A DNA stretch of 64,000 bases from positions 682,001 to 746,000 of the forward strand of contig NZ_CP010054.1 in NCBI RefSeq assembly GCF_000801315.1, given 5' to 3'. Below are positions 33,231 through 42,154 of this stretch, piece after piece. The position numbers and the translations under genes were made by a program. Below the pieces are notes generated by a model. It was not told the DNA's origin. It was given only the letters and a program-made list of their open reading frames with translations, and did no database searches. The stretch comes from Hymenobacter sp. DG25B. Lineage in GTDB: Bacteria; Bacteroidota; Bacteroidia; Cytophagales; Hymenobacteraceae. The first letter of the stretch is position 1. Every line of letters begins with the position of its first letter.

Positions 33231-34232
33231 TTACTTCACCGTGCAAACCGGCGTAAGGTGCGCCGCAATAACCGCCGCGTGGTGGCGGCCGTTTTCAATA
33301 AACCAGCGGCTGGTGTTCAGGCCGCCGCACACGGTGCCGGCCAGGTATACGCCGGGGCGGTTGGTTTCAAACGTATCGGGATTGTACCAGGGTGTGCACG
33401 CGGCATCATCCTGGGTAGCAATGCCCAGGGCGGCCAGCAGCGCGTAATTGGGCCGGTAGCCGGTGAGGGCATATACGTGGCTGGTGGGTAGGGTGAGCAG
33501 ACCTTCCGGCGTGAGCACCTCCACGGCCTCGGGGGTAATGCGCTGCACACTGCTGCTGAAATATGCCTTAATCCGGCCTTCAGCAATGCGGTTTACCAAA
33601 TCGGGCCGGATCCAGTATTTCACTGATTCACTGACCTCCGCGCCGCGCACTACCATTGTTACATCGGCGCCGGCGCGTAGCAACTGCAGGGCGGCTTTGG
33701 CCGAGGAGTTTTTGGCCCCGATAACCACCACCCGCTGCCCCACGTGGGCGTAGGGCTCTTTGTAGTAGTGGCTCACGTGCGGCAGGTCTTCGCCGGGTAC
33801 GTTCAGCAGGTTGGGTATATCATAAAAGCCAGTAGCTATTATCACTGCGGCGCAGGCTATGCGGCCTTTCTCCGTGACTACCTCATAGCGGCCCGGCTCG
33901 CCTTCCAGCCCCATTACTTTTTCGTAGAGGCGGAGCGGGAGTTTCTCGGCCACCGCCACCCGGTGGTAGTAGTCCAGGGCGTCTTCGCGCAGGGGCTTGT
34001 AGTGCGCGGTGGGGAAAGGATAGTTGCCAATTTCAAGCAGCTCGGGCGTGGAGAAAAACTCCATATTGGTGGGGTAGCCCACCAGGGAGTTTACCAGCGC
34101 GCCTTTATCCACCACGCACACGGTGTGGCCGCGCCGCCGGGCCTCAATAGCGCAGGCCAGCCCCACCGGACCCGCCCCAATAATCACCACGTCAAAAGAA
34201 GCAGTGGCTTCTGGAAATTCAATAGCACTCAT
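33231..34232 (-). CDS. ypdA: YpdA-like putative bacillithiol disulfide reductase
   Basis: 333 residues, an FAD/NADPH oxidoreductase of the thioredoxin-reductase-like fold. It has the FAD-binding FDVVIIGAGPVGLACAIEAR at the start, then VGYPTNMEFFSTPELLEIGN, a YpdA hallmark. The second dinucleotide site is VGQRVVVIGAKNSSAKAALQ, and the C-terminal part is NRPGVYLAGTVCGGLNTSRW. There is no CxxC pair, as expected for YpdA, which reduces oxidised bacillithiol in Firmicutes. Its presence suggests that this organism makes a bacillithiol-type thiol, although no biosynthesis gene is in the window. ATG 34232 was chosen by homology. Confidence 0.92.
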   Translation of the reverse strand: MSAIEFPEATASFDVVIIGAGPVGLACAIEARRRGHTVCVVDKGALVNSLVGYPTNMEFFSTPELLEIGNYPFPTAHYKPLREDALDYYHRVAVAEKLPLRLYEKVMGLEGEPGRYEVVTEKGRIACAAVIIATGFYDIPNLLNVPGEDLPHVSHYYKEPYAHVGQRVVVIGAKNSSAKAALQLLRAGADVTMVVRGAEVSESVKYWIRPDLVNRIAEGRIKAYFSSSVQRITPEAVEVLTPEGLLTLPTSHVYALTGYRPNYALLAALGIATQDDAACTPWYNPDTFETNRPGVYLAGTVCGGLNTSRWFIENGRHHAAVIAAHLTPVCTVK

Positions 34233-34399
34233 ACAGGGCTTAAACTGCAAGAAGGCGCATAGGTTATCGGCTGGTGCTTTCCGGGCATTAAACGCGGGGC
34301 AGGAGCATACCATTATTTTTCTCTAACCCCACGCAACCAATAGAAGAAGGCGCCGGTCATGCCCGTGTAAGACATTTTCTAGCCTCTATTCTCCCTTTT

Positions 34400-34921
34400 A
34401 TGAAAGCTGTTTTGTATTTATTTCTGGCTGCTGCCGGTCTAACGCTGGGGTCCTGTGAAAAGGATGAAGAAGTATCCCCCACTGACCTGACTGGCTTGGT
34501 TAGTAACTCTACCTGGCACCTGACGGATTATACGGTGGAGGCAAAAGCTGTCAACAGCAATTCCAGCGAGGTACACAGCATTTTCATTCCCTGCTATGGG
34601 CTGGACCAGTATACTTTAGCTGCAGATGGTCGGATACTGTGGACTCAGCTGGAGGGTACCTGCACTCATTATTGGCCAGACGGGCCACCCGAGCAACCCG
34701 AGAGTCACCAGAAGAATCTGGAAATAGGTGCCTGGATTTTAAAAGAGAATAATACCAAGCTTCAAATTAAGTCTACCTGGGGATGGGTTTATCACGAAGT
34801 GGGCAGTGATTATGAGACATCTCAATTAGATGCCTCCCACTTAGTAATAAACCGTCAATACTTATCATCCCAAAAAGACACTCTGTACACTAGAAAATCA
34901 ATTTTTACCAAAGTGAATTAG
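34400..34921 (+). CDS. Small lipoprotein of unknown function, lipocalin-like
   Basis: 173 residues with signal and lipobox LTLGSC (about 14-19). After an acidic linker it reads LTGLVSNSTWHLTDYTVEAK, similar in layout to the lipoprotein at 32664 (the ...W-L start of lipocalin-like domains), then beta strands such as QYTLAADGRILWTQLEGTCT and WILKENNTKLQIKSTWGWVY. Two further Cys may pair. No function known. It is followed by a very long terminator hairpin. Confidence 0.8.
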   Translation: MKAVLYLFLAAAGLTLGSCEKDEEVSPTDLTGLVSNSTWHLTDYTVEAKAVNSNSSEVHSIFIPCYGLDQYTLAADGRILWTQLEGTCTHYWPDGPPEQPESHQKNLEIGAWILKENNTKLQIKSTWGWVYHEVGSDYETSQLDASHLVINRQYLSSQKDTLYTRKSIFTKVN

Positions 34922-34971
34922 AGAGTGAGAAGATAACCACAGCATTACCAGTTACCAGTTTATATTCTTAT

Positions 34972-35023
34972 TTCAACGAGAACTGCCGCCGCTATGGATA
35001 TAGCGGCGGCAGTTCTCGTTGAA
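34972..35023. terminator. Terminator-like hairpin with a perfect 24-bp stem
   Basis: Arms 34972-34995 and 35000-35023 are exact reverse complements (core GAACTGCCGCCGCTAT) with a four-base loop. It lies between convergent genes. There is little T run, so termination would depend on the stem itself. Confidence 0.7.
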
Positions 35024-35049
35024 GGGCTAACAGTTCCGTGCGCGGGCAC

Positions 35050-35469
35050 CTACTTACGCTTTAGCGCCTTTAGAGCACCCGTTGACCACAGCGCCCAGCC
35101 CATTAATACGGGCTGGAAAAACAGCCGTCCCAACCGCTTGGTATCCGTGTCGAGGCCGAAGGCCGAAATGTGGTGCGTGTATTGATGCACGTTTCCAGGA
35201 AATACTGCCGCGTAAAACGCAGCCAACCCGATACCCATCCGTACCCGGTTTTTTCCTTTCAATGCCAGTAGCGCCAACCCCAACCCAATTTCCACCACGC
35301 CCGAAGCCAGTACTACTGTGTCTTTATCCAGCGCGATAAAATCGGGAACCTGGGCCTGAAACTCCTGGCGGGCAAAGGTGAGGTGGCCGGTGCCGGCTGT
35401 TACCATAAAAGTGCCCAGCAAGCCACGGGCAACATTTTGCAGGGTAGTAGTGGGTTGGTTTTCCAGCAT
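35050..35469 (-). CDS. DoxX-like membrane protein
   Basis: 139 residues with four predicted membrane helices: ARGLLGTFMVTAGTGHLTFA, LASGVVEIGLGLALLAL, MGIGLAAFYAAVFPGNVHQY and FQPVLMGWALWSTGAL. The arrangement GxxHL...FP.N.H..T resembles DoxX-like/DUF4870-size membrane proteins of Bacteroidota. The function is uncertain; DoxX proteins have been linked to quinone- or redox-related roles. It lies 68 bases past the polA stop on the same strand and is possibly a read-through partner. Confidence 0.75.
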   Translation of the reverse strand: MLENQPTTTLQNVARGLLGTFMVTAGTGHLTFARQEFQAQVPDFIALDKDTVVLASGVVEIGLGLALLALKGKNRVRMGIGLAAFYAAVFPGNVHQYTHHISAFGLDTDTKRLGRLFFQPVLMGWALWSTGALKALKRK

Positions 35470-35537
35470 ATAGATAGCACCGGGAGTAGCCCGGCCCTGA
35501 GGTATACGGCCAACAGATGGGGCCGGATACCCCAGGG

Positions 35538-38414
35538 CTAGTGCGCCTGCAGCCAGTTGCTGCCGGTGCCTACCTCCACCTCCATGGGTACGCCGTGGGG
35601 CAGGGGCAGGGCATTAATCATCAGCTCCCTGATTTTGGGCGTGATGTAGTCGATTTCCGACTTCACAGCATCAAACACCAATTCGTCGTGCACCTGCAGA
35701 ATCATTTTGGTGCCCAGTTTTTCTTCCAGCAGCCAGTGATGAATGTTGATCATGGCCTTCTTGATGATATCAGCCGCGGTGCCCTGGATGGGGGCGTTAA
35801 TGGCGTTGCGCTCCGTGTAGCCGCGGAGCGTGGCGTTGCGGGAATTGATGTCGCGCAGGTAGCGGCGGCGGCCCAGCAGGGTTTCGGCGTACTCCAGCTC
35901 CCGGGCGCGGTTAATGCTGTCGTCCATAAACTTCTTCACCGAGGAAAACTCCGTGAAATAAGCTTCAATAATTTCGGTAGCCTCCTTGCGCGAAACGCCC
36001 AGGCGCTGGGCCAGCCCGAAGGCCGAAATGCCGTAGATGATGCCGAAGTTGACCATTTTAGCCTTGCGGCGCATTTCGCCATCTACCTGGTCCAGCGGCA
36101 CTTTAAACACTTTGCTGGCCGTGCTGGCGTGAATATCCAGCCCCTGGCGGAACGACTCAATCATGGTTTTGTCGCCGGAGAAATCGGCCATGATGCGCAG
36201 CTCAATCTGCGAGTAGTCGGCGGCCAGCAGCACGTGGTCAGCATCGCGCGGTACAAAGGCCTTGCGAATTTCGCGGCCCTTCTCCGTGCGGATAGGAATG
36301 TTCTGCAGGTTGGGGTTGGTGCTGCTCAGGCGGCCCGTGGCCGTTACGGCCTGGTTGAAGGAGGTATGCACGCGGCCATCCAGCTCACAGACCAGCTGGG
36401 GCAGGGCCTCTACGTAGGTGCTGCGCAGCTTGGTAAGCTGGCGGTGCTCCAGAATGAGGCTGGCAATGGGCGCATCGGCGGCCAGCACGCTCAGAATTTC
36501 CTCGCCGGTGGCGTATTGCCCGGTTTTGGTTTTCTTGATTTTACCGCCGCCCAGGCCCATCTTATCAAACAGCACCTCGCCCAATTGCTTAGGTGAGCCG
36601 ATGTTGAACGACTGGCCGGCTTCGGCAAAAATCTGGCCTTCCAGCTCGGTAATGTAGCCCTGCAGCTGCGCCGAGTATTCGCCCATGGCGGCGCTGTCAA
36701 TCTTTACGCCTTCGTACTCAATAGCGGCCAGCACGGGCACCAGCGGGTTTTCTACCTCATTCAGCAGCTTCAGCAGCCCCACGGCCTCCAGCCTGGGCTC
36801 GAAGTAGTGCTTGAGCTGCAGCGTGACGTCGGCATCCTCGCAGGCGTAATCCTTCACCTCAGCCGGGGGAATGTCGGCCATGGTTTTCTGCTTCTTACCT
36901 TTAGGGCCAATGAGCTCAATAATGGAGACGGGCGTGTAGTGCAGGTAGGTTTCCGCCAGCACGTCCATGTTGTGGCGCATATCGGGCTCCAGCAGGTAGT
37001 GGGCCAGCATGGTATCAAAGAGCTGCCCTTTAATCTCTATTCCGTAGTGCTTGAGAATAGTGAGGTCGTACTTGATGTTCTGACCGATTTTTAGAATCTG
37101 CTCGGCATCAAAGAACGGACGGAACTCATCTACCAGCTGCTGGGCAGCTTCCTGGTCGTCGTGCGGTACGGGCACGTAGTAGGCCTCGCCGGGCAGCCAG
37201 CAGAAGGAGAGGCCTACCAGCCGGGCTGTCATGGTGTCCAGCCCTGTGGTTTCGGTATCAAAGCTGACCTCTTTTTGCAGCAGCAGGAATTTCAGCAGTT
37301 CGCGGCGCAGCTCCGGGGTATCTATCAGGTGATACTGGTGCGGCACATCGGCCAGTTGGCGGCGCGGTCCGGCAGGGGCACCAAAGGCGCCGGTTTCGCC
37401 TTCCTCGGCCGCTACCGCTACGGCGCCGGGCGCATCAAACAGGGAACCCTGCCCGGCGGGTACGCTGGGCCTGCGGGCGCCGCGCGGCGGTGGGGTGCTG
37501 GTGGCCGGGGCATTGCCGCCGCCCAACACGCGGGCAGCCAGCTGCCGGAATTCCAGCTCATCAAACAGCTGGCGCAGCATATCGGCATTGGGCTGCTCCA
37601 GGCGCAGGTTTTCCTCATGAAACTCAATGGGCACATCCAGATGGATGGTGGCCAGCTCCTTGCTCATCAGGCCCTGCTCGGCGTAGTTGCGCACGTTTTC
37701 CTGCAGCTTGCCCTTCAGCTTATCGGTGTTGGCAATGAGGTTTTCTACCGAGCCAAACTCCTGAATCAGCTTTTTGGCGGTTTTGTCGCCGATGCCGGGA
37801 ATGCCGGGAATGTTGTCGGATGCGTCACCCTGCAAACCCAGAATGTCAATCACCTGCTCTACCCGCTCCACCTCGAAGCGCTGCAGCACGTGCTGCACAT
37901 CCAGCACCTCGGCGGAGTTGCCCATAAAGGCCGGGCGGTAAATCTTCACGCAGTCCGTCACCAGCTGGCAATAGTCCTTGTCGGGCGTCATCATGAACAC
38001 CTCGCCAAAGCCCTGCTGCTCGGCGCGCAGCGCCAGGGTACCAATCACGTCATCGGCCTCAAAGCCATCCACCATCAGAATGGGAATGTTGAAGGCTTTG
38101 ATGATTTTCTTGATGTAAGGAATGGCCAGCCCAATGTCCTCCGGCATGGCCTGGCGCTGGGCTTTGTACTCCGCGTACTGCTCATGGCGGAAGGTTTTTT
38201 TCTGCGCATCGAAGGCCACGCCAATGTGCGTGGGCTTCTCCTTTTGCAGTACCTCCACCAGGGTGTTGGTAAAGCCCAGGATAGCGCCGGTATTCAGGCC
38301 CTTGGAGTTCACGCGCGGGTTTTTGCTGAAGGCAAAGTGGGCGCGGTAAATCAGGGCAAAAGCGTCGAGCAGGAAGAGTTTATGGTGCTGGGGAGCGGCG
38401 GAGGCGTCGGTCAT
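35538..38414 (-). CDS. polA: DNA polymerase I
   Basis: 958 residues with all three activities. The 5' nuclease (about 1-300) begins LFLLDAFALIYRAHFAF and has DGFEADDVIGTLA and GDASDNIPGIPGIGDKTAKK. The 3'-5' proofreading exonuclease (about 350-540) keeps its acidic residues in SFDTETTGLDT, GQNIKYDLTILKH and DYACEDADVTL, unlike inactive Bacillus-type enzymes. The polymerase domain has motif A LLAADYSQIELRIMADFSGD, motif B RRKAKMVNFGIIYGISAFGL and motif C LQVHDELVFD. It works in Okazaki-fragment processing and repair. A TACCTTCG box lies seven bases before the ATG. Confidence 0.98.
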   Translation of the reverse strand: MTDASAAPQHHKLFLLDAFALIYRAHFAFSKNPRVNSKGLNTGAILGFTNTLVEVLQKEKPTHIGVAFDAQKKTFRHEQYAEYKAQRQAMPEDIGLAIPYIKKIIKAFNIPILMVDGFEADDVIGTLALRAEQQGFGEVFMMTPDKDYCQLVTDCVKIYRPAFMGNSAEVLDVQHVLQRFEVERVEQVIDILGLQGDASDNIPGIPGIGDKTAKKLIQEFGSVENLIANTDKLKGKLQENVRNYAEQGLMSKELATIHLDVPIEFHEENLRLEQPNADMLRQLFDELEFRQLAARVLGGGNAPATSTPPPRGARRPSVPAGQGSLFDAPGAVAVAAEEGETGAFGAPAGPRRQLADVPHQYHLIDTPELRRELLKFLLLQKEVSFDTETTGLDTMTARLVGLSFCWLPGEAYYVPVPHDDQEAAQQLVDEFRPFFDAEQILKIGQNIKYDLTILKHYGIEIKGQLFDTMLAHYLLEPDMRHNMDVLAETYLHYTPVSIIELIGPKGKKQKTMADIPPAEVKDYACEDADVTLQLKHYFEPRLEAVGLLKLLNEVENPLVPVLAAIEYEGVKIDSAAMGEYSAQLQGYITELEGQIFAEAGQSFNIGSPKQLGEVLFDKMGLGGGKIKKTKTGQYATGEEILSVLAADAPIASLILEHRQLTKLRSTYVEALPQLVCELDGRVHTSFNQAVTATGRLSSTNPNLQNIPIRTEKGREIRKAFVPRDADHVLLAADYSQIELRIMADFSGDKTMIESFRQGLDIHASTASKVFKVPLDQVDGEMRRKAKMVNFGIIYGISAFGLAQRLGVSRKEATEIIEAYFTEFSSVKKFMDDSINRARELEYAETLLGRRRYLRDINSRNATLRGYTERNAINAPIQGTAADIIKKAMINIHHWLLEEKLGTKMILQVHDELVFDAVKSEIDYITPKIRELMINALPLPHGVPMEVEVGTGSNWLQAH

Positions 38415-38421
38415 AGGGCAG

Positions 38422-38429
38422 CGAAGGTA
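38422..38429 (-). promoter_or_regulatory. -7 promoter box (TACCTTCG) for polA
   Basis: The minus-strand TACCTTCG ends seven bases before the ATG at 38414, giving a leaderless or near-leaderless transcript if used. Confidence 0.4.
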
Positions 38430-38519
38430 CGGAAGTGAGCGGGGCAGGAAAACGCAGCCGGCAATAATAAGAACTGCAGGATTCGTACGGGCCGGGTCGC
38501 TTGTCCGTTTGCTTTACCG

Positions 38520-40943
38520 CTACAAAGCCGGCTTTACTTCCAGAATGGTGCGCGCACTGCCGGCCAGGCCGGTATCTGAGAGGCCCTGGATAACGATGAG
38601 ATACTGCCCGGCCTGGTCGCCGGTGTAAAACTCGCTTTTGCCGGCCCCGGCGGCGGTGGCTATATCGGGGTTCCAGTACAGCAGGTTACGGAAGTCGGGC
38701 AGGCGGCTTTGCCGGGCCTCGGGGGTTTCATAGCGCGGGGCGTAAAATTCCCGCTGGCCCTGCACGCCCTCATAGGCCTGCACCAACACGCGCGGGTCGA
38801 GGGAAAAACCGGCCAGGTTGCCTTTATAAGTGGTAAAGCTGACGATGCCATCATAGATGGAGGTGCCATGCACATACCGGCTATCCATCACTTCCAGCTT
38901 CTGAATTTTAAGTGGGTCCATGGCCATCATTTTATTGATGTTGAAGACGGGAACCCCATCCAGCAGCACCATGGGGTTTTGGGTCAGCAGGGCCCCGTTA
39001 ATCTTATCCTTCACCAAAAAATGAAAGCCATCTTTACGAATCCGGACATCTACGCCGGGCACGTACTCCCGCATAACCTCCTCCAATACCTTAAAGCGGG
39101 TGTACTTATCCAATAGATATATCTCATCAGGCTTGCCAAAAAAGGCCGTACTATCGGGGGCGGGCATGGTAATCCGGTTAGCGTATTTACCGGAGTAGAT
39201 GGTTTGCACCTGTTGTTGAAAATGCCGCTTAGCATAATCGGGGGCAAAGCGAGGCAGGGCTGGCCCGCCCGCTACGGCTGCAGCATATTGCGGGGAGAAG
39301 GGCGAAAAAACTTCTATCTGGCAGGTGCTATCCTGCTGCGGATCGGTTTGAACGATAATATCCTGGGGGCCATAAAAATGGTTTAGCTCAAACTGAAAAA
39401 CACCATTGACACCGCTCACCGCGTTCTGGAGCCGGGTAATACGGCTGGGGGCTGATAAGTAGGTAGTGATGCCCGGCACCGGCTTATTGGTGCCGGCCTG
39501 CGTGAGGCGGCCGCGCACCAGGTGGCCGTTTAGTTCGGGCAGAAACTCGAAGGCCACGGGCGCTGCGGCCAGTACCTGCTTCCAGTCGAAGCGGCTCCAG
39601 CCCTGCGTCAACATTAGATTATCGGTGGCCTCCGCTACTTCCGGGCTGGTAGCCGAGAAATAATACTCCGGCTGCTCAATAGTGCCGCGCAGGTCGGCGG
39701 CTAACCACAGGTAGCTGGTGATGTCAGGAATGGATGCGCGGGTAAGTGAATCCAGCCGGTATACGGCCATGGATACGCTGGCGCCTACCGGCTGCGAGGC
39801 GGCGGCAGTAGCCACCTGCACGCTTACTTTGTCGCGGGTAGTGTAGCCGTTCTTATCGGGCCGGGCCGTGATGGTGAGCGTTTGCCGGGGCGCCTGAAAA
39901 TACAGCCGCTCACACAGGGGTTGCTGCGCGGCATTGAAGAGGGTGAAATGCGAAACGCCATCCAGTAGCTGCCCCCGATCAATAGTGAACAAGGCCTGCC
40001 CGTTGAGCAGCGGCTGCCGGGCGGCTACCACTACTTTTTGCCGAGAATGTACCAGCAGAGAAAGGGTTTCCGGCTGAGTGGTAGTAGCGGCTACCGATAC
40101 CGTAAGGGCGGTAGGTGAGGTGCTTTCGAGGCGCATAACATACCCCTGCTCATATACCGCCGGTAGTTTGTAGGTGGCTGCCGGCAGCTTGCCCAGGGAA
40201 ACCACCGCCGTGTAGCTGGCACCGGCGGCCGGCGTAAAGCGGAAGCTGCCCATGCCAAAGCGCAGCGTTTTAAACTGCGCTACCACGGCGCCCTGCTGGT
40301 TGAGGATTTTGCCTTCGGCCGCTATGCCGCGCCCGGTGCGGTCGGTTACCTTCAGGGCTACTTTGCTGCTGAGGCCCTGCACCAGGTTCCCGCCTTCCGG
40401 GAAAAACTGCACATCATAGGCTGCGGCGGAGTCTTTGCGCGCCTTTATCCCGGCCGTGGCAGAAGTATTGATGATGGTAACGGGTTGCTGGAAGTAGTAT
40501 TCGGGCCCAAAGTTCTTCATCCAGCTGGTATAGGCCCGCACGGTGTAGGTGCCCGAGGCCAGCGAAGCCGGAATTGAAAAAGAGCCCTGGCCCTTTGCCT
40601 TCTTCAGCGCTATTTTGCCTTGCAGTACGGGCTGCTGCTCCCGGTTCAGCACTTCTACATATGCCACGGTACTCAGAGCCAGGGGCCGGCCGTAGGTGCC
40701 ATCTACGGCATACACCTTAAACCAAATGGTTTCGCTGCTCAGATAGGTGGGCCGGTCCAGGTGCAGAAACAGCTTCTCGGGCAGGGCAGCCTGCTGGTAG
40801 CGGGCCAGCTTGCCCGTGAGGCCATTTAAAGAGTCTATCTGGCCGTACCCAGGTAAGGTGGCCAGCAGCCATAGCAGCAGTCCGCTGAGCAGCCCCTTGT
40901 TGGCAGTAGAAAGCATAGATAGTTTGGGAGTAGAAACAGCCAT
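38520..40943 (-). CDS. MG2-domain protein with C-terminal TonB-plug-like module (copy A)
   Basis: 807 residues. A signal peptide ends near GYGQ (about residue 35). The first domain (about 55-160) is an alpha-2-macroglobulin MG2-like module (EKLFLHLDRPTYLSSETIWF KVYAVDGTYGRP, then GTYTVRAYTSWMKNFGPEYY F). Several Ig-like domains follow (about 180-560). The last 200 residues hold a TonB-receptor plug-like segment (VMREYVPGVDVRIRKDGFHF, VLLDGVPVFNINKMMAMDPL KIQKLEVM), then FYAPRYETPEARQSRLPDFR NLLYWNP and a final Ig-like strand set. There is no barrel. It ends the downstream copy of the duplicated TonB operon. The paralog is at 47243. It may act as a periplasmic scaffold or docking partner of the receptor. 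ATG 40916 is an alternative start. Confidence 0.85.
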   Translation of the reverse strand: MAVSTPKLSMLSTANKGLLSGLLLWLLATLPGYGQIDSLNGLTGKLARYQQAALPEKLFLHLDRPTYLSSETIWFKVYAVDGTYGRPLALSTVAYVEVLNREQQPVLQGKIALKKAKGQGSFSIPASLASGTYTVRAYTSWMKNFGPEYYFQQPVTIINTSATAGIKARKDSAAAYDVQFFPEGGNLVQGLSSKVALKVTDRTGRGIAAEGKILNQQGAVVAQFKTLRFGMGSFRFTPAAGASYTAVVSLGKLPAATYKLPAVYEQGYVMRLESTSPTALTVSVAATTTQPETLSLLVHSRQKVVVAARQPLLNGQALFTIDRGQLLDGVSHFTLFNAAQQPLCERLYFQAPRQTLTITARPDKNGYTTRDKVSVQVATAAASQPVGASVSMAVYRLDSLTRASIPDITSYLWLAADLRGTIEQPEYYFSATSPEVAEATDNLMLTQGWSRFDWKQVLAAAPVAFEFLPELNGHLVRGRLTQAGTNKPVPGITTYLSAPSRITRLQNAVSGVNGVFQFELNHFYGPQDIIVQTDPQQDSTCQIEVFSPFSPQYAAAVAGGPALPRFAPDYAKRHFQQQVQTIYSGKYANRITMPAPDSTAFFGKPDEIYLLDKYTRFKVLEEVMREYVPGVDVRIRKDGFHFLVKDKINGALLTQNPMVLLDGVPVFNINKMMAMDPLKIQKLEVMDSRYVHGTSIYDGIVSFTTYKGNLAGFSLDPRVLVQAYEGVQGQREFYAPRYETPEARQSRLPDFRNLLYWNPDIATAAGAGKSEFYTGDQAGQYLIVIQGLSDTGLAGSARTILEVKPAL

Positions 40944-40969
40944 CTGGCAGAATACTTTTAGAAGGGAGG

Positions 40970-42130
40970 TTATGGCCAGAAATCCGGCTTCACATTGGTG
41001 CCACGCAGGCGGCAGTCTACACAGGCTGGCGTAGTAAAGGTGTAGCCGCCATCAGCGTTGCCTACCGGAACAAAGGAAACAGGCGGCCCACCAAAAATCT
41101 TCCACGCGTCTATAAAGTCCACCGTGTCGGGAATGGCGCAGCTCTCGTAGCCACTTTGCGTGCGCCAGGTGCGGGGAATGTCGGAAGGGGTAATAAAGAT
41201 GCGCTTTTCGGCCACGGAGTGTATCCCGATATAGCCCAGTACCACTTCCTGCTCATCGGTGATGCCGTGCAGGTTGCCGGTCAGCTGCACGGGCAGCGGG
41301 TCGAAAATAGACCCCAGGTTTTCCGTGTTTTTCTGCAGCAGCTCCCAGTAGCTATACTCTTCTTTGGTCTGAGCATACTGCTTTACCAAAATGCTGTATG
41401 TCCGGTGTAGCTTTTCCGAGGTATCTGGTATCGACTGTATCAGGTGGTTGGCTACCCGGTCCTGCACCAGGTTGGTCGTTTTGGCCAGATTAACATCCGT
41501 AGACTTTTCGCTCCGCCAGCACAAAATAGGATAGGGCGTTTCTATGTCCTGGATTTGTCCCCGTTTGTACTCCAGGTAAGGGCGCAGTAGGGGCGCTATT
41601 TCCCAGGTTTCCTCATATTCCCAGCGGTAATAACGGGTAGCATTCTGCGCATCCTGGGTGTTTACGCTAATTTCCAATCCCTCCGGTTTGGGGGTGTAGG
41701 TTACCGATTCAATAGCCGGGGTGAGCTGCACCGGCATAAAGTCGGAGGCATAGGCCTTGCCCTGAGACGTAGTAAGTATCAGTCGGTATTTCAGAGCGGG
41801 GTTTAGCGTCAGGTGCGCGGAGGTGTACGTGCCAGCACTGGCTTCCTGCAGGTTATAGCGGCTAAAGTCTTCGCCTTCAATACTGACGGCGGCCCCGGTT
41901 TCCTTGGGGGCCGGCTGGCGGGAATCAATTGCAACGGAGCGCGAGAGGTAGATAGTAGTTTGGCCCTGCGAATTGATGAAACCCTCTACCACCAGAAAGC
42001 GGGTGGGGGAGTTAATAACTTCGGGCACGTAGGCATCAATGCAGCCCGGCAACAGCAGCGCCAGGCACCAAAGAAAAACCAGGCGCCGGTAAGCGTGGGG
42101 CAGTATAAAATAGAGGGGACGACCAGCCAT
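40970..42130 (-). CDS. DUF4249 lipoprotein (copy A2)
   Basis: 386 residues with a lipobox LLLPGC (about 24-29) followed by IDAYVPEVI. The DUF4249 pattern is clear: FLVVEGFINSQGQTTIYLSR, an Ig-like first half (TLNPALKYRLILTTSQGKAY ASDF), then WEYEETWEIAPLLRPYLEYK and ENLGSIFDPLPVQLTGNLHG. The C-terminus is CVDCRLRGTNVKPDFWP. Members are surface or periplasmic lipoproteins encoded next to TonB-dependent receptors; a role as substrate-binding partner is likely but unproven. It is a recent tandem duplicate of the gene at 42155, from which it is separated by 24 bases. Confidence 0.92.
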   Translation of the reverse strand: MAGRPLYFILPHAYRRLVFLWCLALLLPGCIDAYVPEVINSPTRFLVVEGFINSQGQTTIYLSRSVAIDSRQPAPKETGAAVSIEGEDFSRYNLQEASAGTYTSAHLTLNPALKYRLILTTSQGKAYASDFMPVQLTPAIESVTYTPKPEGLEISVNTQDAQNATRYYRWEYEETWEIAPLLRPYLEYKRGQIQDIETPYPILCWRSEKSTDVNLAKTTNLVQDRVANHLIQSIPDTSEKLHRTYSILVKQYAQTKEEYSYWELLQKNTENLGSIFDPLPVQLTGNLHGITDEQEVVLGYIGIHSVAEKRIFITPSDIPRTWRTQSGYESCAIPDTVDFIDAWKIFGGPPVSFVPVGNADGGYTFTTPACVDCRLRGTNVKPDFWP

Positions 42131-42154
42131 CGGATAGTAACTTTTTAAAGCGGC

